This document shows positions 50,855 to 56,038 of a stretch of 56,038 nucleotides of DNA, in pieces. Under the pieces are notes generated by a model. It ran no database searches. It was not told the DNA's origin and saw nothing but the letters and a program-made list of their open reading frames with translations. The translations under genes and the position numbers were made by a program. Positions within the stretch are counted from its first letter, which is position 1. Each line of letters starts with the position of its first letter. Origin of the DNA: CADCTM01 sp049671305 (lineage in GTDB: Bacteria; Cyanobacteriota; Cyanobacteriia; Cyanobacteriales; Coleofasciculaceae); assembly GCA_049671305.1 (NCBI GenBank), contig JBATUR010000009.1:1-56038 (forward strand), read 5' to 3'.

Positions 50855-52321
50855 ATGGCATCCATCAAAGAGTTGCATGAACAACTCATGAAAAAACAAC
50901 GCTCCAGTGTAGAAATCACCCAAGAAGCCTTAGACCGCATACAGGCACTGGAACCGCAGTTACATAGCTTTTTGTGTGTGACCGCAGAACAAGCTCTCTT
51001 GCAGGCGCGTCTAGTGGATGCCAAAATCGCTGCCGGGGAGGAAATAGGACTCTTGGCGGGGATTCCAATTGGCATTAAGGACAATATGTGTACCAAGGGA
51101 ATTCCCACTACTTGCGCTTCCAAAATTTTGGAAAATTTTGTGCCTCCTTATGAGTCAACGGTGACGCAGAAGCTGAAGGATGCAGGCGCGGTGATGGTGG
51201 GGAAAACTAATCTTGATGAGTTTGCAATGGGGGGCTCAACTGAGAACTCGGCTTATCATGGTACTGCCAATCCTTGGGACTTGTCGCGGGTGCCTGGTGG
51301 CTCTTCTGGGGGTTCTGCGGCGGCGGTGGCGGCGTCAGAGTGTACGGTGGCTTTGGGTTCGGATACGGGGGGCTCAATTCGTCAGCCGGCTTCTTTTTGT
51401 GGGGTAGTGGGAATGAAGCCAACTTATGGGTTGGTTTCACGTTATGGTTTGGTAGCTTTTGCCTCGTCTTTGGATCAAATAGGTCCATTTGGGCGGACTG
51501 TGGAAGATGCGGCGATTTTGTTAAATGCGATCGCTGGCTATGATGCTAATGATGCCACTAGTCTTAAGGTGGAAATTCCTGACTATCTGAACTTACTAAA
51601 GCCAGATCTGCGTCCTAGAGGCAAGATTAAGATTGGTGTAATTAAGGAAACCTTTGGTGAGGGTTTGGATGCGGTTGTTGAGCAAGCGGTGATGAAAGCG
51701 ATCGAGCAGCTACAAATCTTGGGTGCAGAAATTCATGTAGTTTCTTGTCCTCGCTTCCGCTATGGTTTGCCAACTTATTACATTATTGCTCCTAGTGAGG
51801 CGTCGGCAAATTTGGCACGTTATGACGGCGTTAAATATGGTGCACGAGTGCCGGATGCTGATAATCTTTTGTCGATGTACAAGAAAACTCGCTCTGCTGG
51901 GTTTGGTCCCGAAGTCAAGCGCCGGATTATGTTGGGTACTTATGCTTTGTCGGCGGGGTACTATGATGCTTACTATCTAAAAGCGCAAAAAGTCCGGACT
52001 TTGATTAAGCAAGATTTTGATGCAGCTTTTGATATGGTTGATATTTTGGTAAGTCCGACGGCACCAACAACGGCGTTTAAGGCGGGATCAAAGACGGAAG
52101 ATCCTTTAAGTATGTATCTCAATGATTTGATGACAATTCCGGTAAATTTGGCGGGTTTGCCGGGAATTAGTGTACCTTGCGGTTTTGATGAGCAGGGTTT
52201 GCCGATTGGGATGCAGTTGATTGGTAAGGTGTTGCGTGAAGATTTGTTGCTTCAGGTGGCTTATGCTTATGAGCAATCTACGGAATGGCATCTGAGGACG
52301 CCTGAGATGAAGTCTGCATAA
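50855..52321 (+). CDS. gatA: Aspartyl/glutamyl-tRNA amidotransferase subunit A
   Basis: A 488-residue amidase subunit of GatCAB, which turns misacylated Glu-tRNA(Gln) (and Asp-tRNA(Asn)) into the correct aminoacyl-tRNA. The Ser-cisSer-Lys triad is visible: Lys in GIPIGIKDNMCTKG and both serines in GGSSGGSAAAVAA and GSDTGGSIRQPASF. Length is standard. gatB and gatC are elsewhere, as is usual in cyanobacteria. An ATG at 50855 begins MASIKELHEQL. Confidence 0.97.
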   Translation: MASIKELHEQLMKKQRSSVEITQEALDRIQALEPQLHSFLCVTAEQALLQARLVDAKIAAGEEIGLLAGIPIGIKDNMCTKGIPTTCASKILENFVPPYESTVTQKLKDAGAVMVGKTNLDEFAMGGSTENSAYHGTANPWDLSRVPGGSSGGSAAAVAASECTVALGSDTGGSIRQPASFCGVVGMKPTYGLVSRYGLVAFASSLDQIGPFGRTVEDAAILLNAIAGYDANDATSLKVEIPDYLNLLKPDLRPRGKIKIGVIKETFGEGLDAVVEQAVMKAIEQLQILGAEIHVVSCPRFRYGLPTYYIIAPSEASANLARYDGVKYGARVPDADNLLSMYKKTRSAGFGPEVKRRIMLGTYALSAGYYDAYYLKAQKVRTLIKQDFDAAFDMVDILVSPTAPTTAFKAGSKTEDPLSMYLNDLMTIPVNLAGLPGISVPCGFDEQGLPIGMQLIGKVLREDLLLQVAYAYEQSTEWHLRTPEMKSA

Positions 52322-52455
52322 GCCTTTACCCTCTCCCCCTGCCTCTCTCCCACAAGGGGAGAGGGGAGTAAGAAAGAGAATTCTAATCCGGTTCCCCTTC
52401 TCCCCTCGTGGGAGACCGGAGCTTTAGTGAGGAGGTTAGGGGATGAGGGGGAAAA
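52322..52455. repeat. Pyrimidine/purine-rich dispersed repeat after gatA
   Basis: Alternating C+T-rich and G+A-rich stretches (CCTCTCTCCC...GGGGAGAGGGG, then CCCCTTCTCCCCTCGTGGGAG and GGGGATGAGGGGG) that can fold into nested hairpins. This matches a common non-coding repeat of cyanobacterial intergenic regions. It may end gatA transcription. Confidence 0.65.
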
Positions 52456-52612
52456 GCCTGATTCACAAAACTTTCAGCCTTAAGCTAACACTACTGAAGC
52501 TGCACCCTAGCAGGTTAAGCTCAAAAACCAGCTCAATCTCTAAATTAGAGAGACAATAAATTTATAGATCCCAGATCAGGCACTCACCTGATCCCAGCCT
52601 TGCCACTATATG

Positions 52613-52680
52613 TAGAGTAACGTTCTACAAAAAACCCCATATATAGAGCAGATAATCCGTTACTCTAGTTTCATCTGCTC
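52613..52680 (+). promoter_or_regulatory. Interleaved inverted repeats in the dnaE leader
   Basis: Two perfect complementary pairs alternate: TAGAGTAACG (52613-52622) with CGTTACTCTA (52658-52667), and GAGCAGAT (52646-52653) with ATCTGCTC (52673-52680). In RNA they could form an H-type pseudoknot or two mutually exclusive hairpins 23 bases before the dnaE start. Function not known. Confidence 0.5.
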
Positions 52681-52702
52681 CCTTGTCATCGCTTCAAACC
52701 TT

Positions 52703-55342
52703 ATGTCTTTCGTTGGTCTGCATATTCATAGTGACTACAGCTTATTGGATGGCGCTTCTCAGTTGCCGCCGTTGGTTGATCGAGCAATTGAGCTGGGCAT
52801 GAATGCGATCGCTTTAACTGATCATGGTGTCATGTATGGTGCCATTGAATTAATTAAAGTTTGCCGCAGTAAAAATATTAAGCCAATTATCGGCAACGAA
52901 ATGTATGTAATTAATGGTGATATTGAAAAAAAAGGGCGTTATAAGAAATATCATCAAGTTGTCTTAGCAAAGAATAATCAAGGTTATAAAAACTTAGTTA
53001 AATTAACAACAATTTCTCATCTTAAAGGCTTTCAAGGTAATGGCATTTTTGCTCGTCCTTGTATTAATAAAGAACTTCTTCAGCAATATCGTGAAGGTTT
53101 AATTGTTACTAGTGCTTGTTTGGGTGGCGAAGTTCCTCAAGCAATTCTTAAAGGTGATTTAGCCTTGGCACGTGAAGTTGCTAAATGGTATAAAGATGTT
53201 GTTGGTGATGATTATTATTTAGAAATTCAAGACCACGGTTCGATTGAAGACCGGGTTGTTAATGTTGAAATAGTTAAGATTGCTCGTGAGTTAGATATTA
53301 AAATTATTGCTACTAATGATTCACATTATATTTCTTGTTACGATGTCGAAGCTCATGATGCTTTGCTATGTATTCAAACTGGTAAATTGGTCATTGAAGA
53401 CAAGCGAATGCGCTATAGCGGCACTGAGTATTTAAAGTCGGCAGACGAGATGGCGTTGTTATTTCGAGATCATTTGCCGGAGTCAGTGATTAAAGAAGCG
53501 ATCGCGACCACTGTAGAAGTTGCTGATAAAGTTAAACCTTATGATTTGATGGGAGAACAACGCCTACCAAATTATCCAGTTCCCAAAGGTCATAGTGCTG
53601 ATACTTATTTAGAAGAAGTCACCTGGCAAGGATTATTAGAACGCCTAAAAGCTCGGACTCGTGCTGATATTGCTCCTCTTTATAAAGAGCGGTTGGAGTA
53701 TGAGCTGAAAATGATGCAGCAGATGGGTTTCTCGACCTATTTTTTAGTAGTTTGGGATTATATTAAATATGCTAGAGATCAAGATATTCCTGTTGGTCCA
53801 GGACGGGGTTCTGCGGCTGGTTCTTTAGTAGCTTATGCACTAAAAATTACTAATATTGACCCAATTCATCATGGTTTACTTTTTGAACGATTCTTAAATC
53901 CTGAACGAAAATCTATGCCAGATATTGACACAGATTTTTGTATTGAAAGACGCGATGAAGTTATTAAATATGTTAGCCGCAAGTATGGTGAAGACCGAGT
54001 TGCTCAGATTATTACCTTTAACCGTTTAACTTCTAAAGCTGTTTTAAAAGATGTTGCTAGGGTGTTAGGTGTTCCCTACAAACAATCTGATCTGATGGCG
54101 AAATTGATTCCAGTGGTGCGGGGAAAACCAACGAAACTGGCAGTAATGATTTCTGACAAAACACCAGCACCAGAGTTTAAAGAAGCTTATGAAAAAGACC
54201 CCACAGTTCAACATTGGATCGATATGGCAATGCGAATTGAGGGGACAAATAAAACTTATGGAGTTCATGCTGCTGGAGTGGTTATTTCTTCTGAACCATT
54301 AGATGAAATTGTGCCTTTACAAGTTAATACTGAAGGCGCTGTAATTACTCAGTATTTTATGGAAGATTTGGAATCTTTGGGATTGTTGAAAATGGATTTC
54401 TTGGGTTTAAGAAATCTGACCACGATTCAAAGAACAGCAGATTTAATTAAGAAGAATCAAAATATTAATCTTGATTTAGACCAACTTCCTTTAGATGAAA
54501 TTAGGGCTTTAGAAATTTTAGCAAAAGGTGCAATCAAAAAAAAGCCAGATGATATTAAAAAAACCTATCAAGTTTTAGAACAAGGTGATTTAGAAGGCGT
54601 CTTTCAATTAGAATCTTCGGGAATGCGTCAGATTGTTCGTGACCTAAAACCTGATAGTATTGAGGATATTTCTTCAATTTTGGCACTGTATCGACCTGGA
54701 CCCTTGGATGCTGGTCTAATTCCTAAATTTATTAATCGTAAACATGGTAGAGAAAAAGTAGAGTATCAACACCATCTTTTAGAACCAATTTTAAACGAGA
54801 CTTATGGCACCCTGGTTTATCAAGAGCAAATTATGAAAATGGCTCAAGATTTAGCCGGTTATTCACTCGGACAAGCAGATTTATTGCGAAGAGCAATGGG
54901 TAAAAAGAAGGTTTCTGAGATGCAAAAACATCGAGAAACTTTTATCGACGGTTCAGCAAGAAATGGTGTACCTAAACGTGTTGCTGAAGATTTGTTTGAG
55001 CAGATGATTCAATTTGCTGAGTATTGTTTGAGTTATGATACGGAAATTTTAACGGTTGAATATGGCGCTTTGCCGATTGGTAAAATTGTTGAGGAGCAGA
55101 TTAATTGTACGGTTTATAGTGTTGATAGTAGCGGCTATGTTTATACACAAACTATTGCTCAATGGCATAATCGGGGAGAGCAAGAAGTATTTGAATATAC
55201 CCTAGAAGATGGTTCAGTAATTCGTGCAACAAAAGACCATAAGTTTATGACAATTGATGGTAAAATGCTACCAATTGAGCAGATATTTCAGCAAGGTTTA
55301 GAGTTGAAATCTGTAGCAGTTTTGCAACCGTTGTTGGTTTAA
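52703..55342 (+). CDS. dnaE: DNA polymerase III alpha subunit, N-terminal part with N-half of split intein
   Basis: 879 residues. Residues 1-774 are the N-extein of the replicative polymerase: PHP domain (HIHSDYSLLDGASQ), then polymerase palm/fingers with the catalytic acidic motif PDIDTDF. Residues 775-879 are the DnaE split-intein N-half, beginning CLSYDTEILTVEYG (Cys at 55025-55027) and containing the B-block RATKDHKFMT. The stop is natural. The partner gene with the C-intein and C-extein lies elsewhere, and protein trans-splicing rebuilds the whole enzyme. This gene arrangement is a cyanobacterial hallmark. Confidence 0.97.
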   Translation: MSFVGLHIHSDYSLLDGASQLPPLVDRAIELGMNAIALTDHGVMYGAIELIKVCRSKNIKPIIGNEMYVINGDIEKKGRYKKYHQVVLAKNNQGYKNLVKLTTISHLKGFQGNGIFARPCINKELLQQYREGLIVTSACLGGEVPQAILKGDLALAREVAKWYKDVVGDDYYLEIQDHGSIEDRVVNVEIVKIARELDIKIIATNDSHYISCYDVEAHDALLCIQTGKLVIEDKRMRYSGTEYLKSADEMALLFRDHLPESVIKEAIATTVEVADKVKPYDLMGEQRLPNYPVPKGHSADTYLEEVTWQGLLERLKARTRADIAPLYKERLEYELKMMQQMGFSTYFLVVWDYIKYARDQDIPVGPGRGSAAGSLVAYALKITNIDPIHHGLLFERFLNPERKSMPDIDTDFCIERRDEVIKYVSRKYGEDRVAQIITFNRLTSKAVLKDVARVLGVPYKQSDLMAKLIPVVRGKPTKLAVMISDKTPAPEFKEAYEKDPTVQHWIDMAMRIEGTNKTYGVHAAGVVISSEPLDEIVPLQVNTEGAVITQYFMEDLESLGLLKMDFLGLRNLTTIQRTADLIKKNQNINLDLDQLPLDEIRALEILAKGAIKKKPDDIKKTYQVLEQGDLEGVFQLESSGMRQIVRDLKPDSIEDISSILALYRPGPLDAGLIPKFINRKHGREKVEYQHHLLEPILNETYGTLVYQEQIMKMAQDLAGYSLGQADLLRRAMGKKKVSEMQKHRETFIDGSARNGVPKRVAEDLFEQMIQFAEYCLSYDTEILTVEYGALPIGKIVEEQINCTVYSVDSSGYVYTQTIAQWHNRGEQEVFEYTLEDGSVIRATKDHKFMTIDGKMLPIEQIFQQGLELKSVAVLQPLLV

Positions 55343-55387
55343 AAGTTGCTTAAACTATTACAGAAAGGTTGAAAATAAAAAAAAGAA

Positions 55388-55762
55388 CTACCTTTGAGTT
55401 GGTGTACTATCACCTTCTAGAGGTACTCGATAGCGTAGTCTAAACCTTTCCTCGGAGTTCAAAGATGTACCACCTGAGGAAAAATCAAGTTGATTAACAA
55501 ACGCTGGCAAACGTATCGGAGATTTGAATTGTGGTCCAGAGTTATTATTCTCTTCTAGTGTTAAAGTTTCAGCATTTCCAGAAGTCCGCGAGTTTCCTGA
55601 AAAAGTAGTTGGGAAATCTTTATTGATGCTTCGGTTCTGAATTCCTTGCAAAGACTCACCCGATCGCGTATTGTAATTAGCATCTGATTGAGCATAAACT
55701 GTTGATGTCAGGCTCGTTACAACTGTTCCGGCAACTAGGGCGGTAATTATTCCACGCAGCAT
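55388..55762 (-). CDS. Secreted hypothetical protein
   Basis: A 124-residue protein with a signal peptide (residues 1-24, MLRGIITALVAGTVVTSLTS, likely cut after VYA). The mature part is Ser/Asn/Thr-rich and low in complexity, with a short more ordered end (EERFRLRYRVPLEG). No family is recognised and no partner is adjacent. It could be a periplasmic or outer-surface protein. Confidence 0.7.
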   Translation of the reverse strand: MLRGIITALVAGTVVTSLTSTVYAQSDANYNTRSGESLQGIQNRSINKDFPTTFSGNSRTSGNAETLTLEENNNSGPQFKSPIRLPAFVNQLDFSSGGTSLNSEERFRLRYRVPLEGDSTPTQR

Positions 55763-55877
55763 AAGTTTTATCCTAAGTTTTGTGTGACTGATTCAGATAC
55801 CTACCTCTAATTATATTTAATTATTAAGTTCATGCCTAATAGCTAAATCTTTTCGTAAGAATTATTCATGCCGACGC

Positions 55878-56038
55878 CTACTCAATGATAAGTGATAATT
55901 GCTCTTCATTAATGCGACCAGCTTGATATAAAGTTTGAGTAATTTCTGTAATTGTCAACACAGAATGCGCCCGATAACCGTTATCTTTTAGCTTATCCTT
56001 AACGCCTTGCTCATGATCCATAAACACCACAATATCAT
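55878..56038 (-). CDS. pyrE: Orotate phosphoribosyltransferase (PyrE-like), 3' end only
   Basis: The C-terminal 52-53 residues of a gene that runs off the window. It reads DIVVFMDHEQGVKDKL, then NGYRAHSVLTITEITQTLY and AGRINEEQ. This matches the end of cyanobacterial orotate phosphoribosyltransferase, which makes OMP from orotate and PRPP in pyrimidine synthesis. It may be the PyrE part of a PyrF-PyrE fusion; that cannot be told from this piece. The stop is TAG at 55878-55880. Confidence 0.75.
   Translation of the reverse strand, partial: DIVVFMDHEQGVKDKLKDNGYRAHSVLTITEITQTLYQAGRINEEQLSLIIE

Noticed and set aside
55340..55342. Early stop in dnaE, considered as a frameshift or truncation
   Set aside because: The stop falls after a complete intein N-half, which is the normal split dnaE arrangement.

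Overview
This window is chromosomal DNA of a cyanobacterium. The strongest evidence is a dnaE gene that stops inside an N-terminal split-intein half. Supporting evidence: a ferredoxin-type divinyl reductase (BciB) of chlorophyll synthesis, the glycine-tailed RRM protein next to rpsU, Ycf46, DUF1816 and DUF2808 proteins, a SigC-like group 2 sigma factor, and many HIP1 octamers (GCGATCGC). The species cannot be fixed from sequence alone; gene content fits the Nostocales/Chroococcidiopsidales side of the phylum.

Layout. 1-5.6 kb: a PlsY-like/dikinase fusion, the RNA-binding protein plus bS21 pair, a hypothetical protein and a DUF72 protein. 6.0-7.8 kb: an AT-rich three-gene unit (coiled-coil protein, small protein, HNH nuclease) next to a tRNA-Pro(CGG) gene; this is the best candidate for an undescribed system. 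7.9-11.5 kb: lipA, gpsA and a sigma factor. 11.5-16.3 kb: two tandem peptidoglycan-binding paralogues, a tiny membrane protein, an SH3-like protein and Ycf46. 16.3-19.7 kb: the rpmH-rnpA-PH-yidC-khpB-DUF177 operon for ribosome, RNase P and membrane insertion, closed by a terminator that also settles the Ycf46 start.

19.8-23.8 kb is an accessory stretch: a DUF2808 protein, an unusual PspA/Vipp1-like protein carrying a duplicated glycine-zipper block, a RelE-type toxin-antitoxin operon bracketed by direct repeats, a repeat-bearing secreted protein and a MITE-like inverted repeat. 23.8-28.6 kb: bciB, a RimB-type protease with RimK, and a predicted pseudokinase. 28.8-36.1 kb: a small membrane peptide, SRPBCC, dapB, an active-looking Ser/Thr kinase, cobH, a TPM-domain protein, and a DUF948/YtxH membrane cluster.

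36.2-45.9 kb: an SLH-GHL10 surface protein, ispF, a DUF433/DUF5615 toxin-antitoxin pair, a large PAS/GAF histidine kinase, trpD, a lipoprotein-like retropepsin and carA. 46-56 kb: a STAS protein that seems to start at ATT, mrnC-rlmB, DUF1816, an alpha/beta hydrolase, a CAP-domain protein, gatA, dnaE with its N-intein, a secreted hypothetical protein and the 3' end of a pyrE-like gene. Most of the window is housekeeping; the accessory interest lies at 6-7.8 kb and 20.7-23.7 kb.
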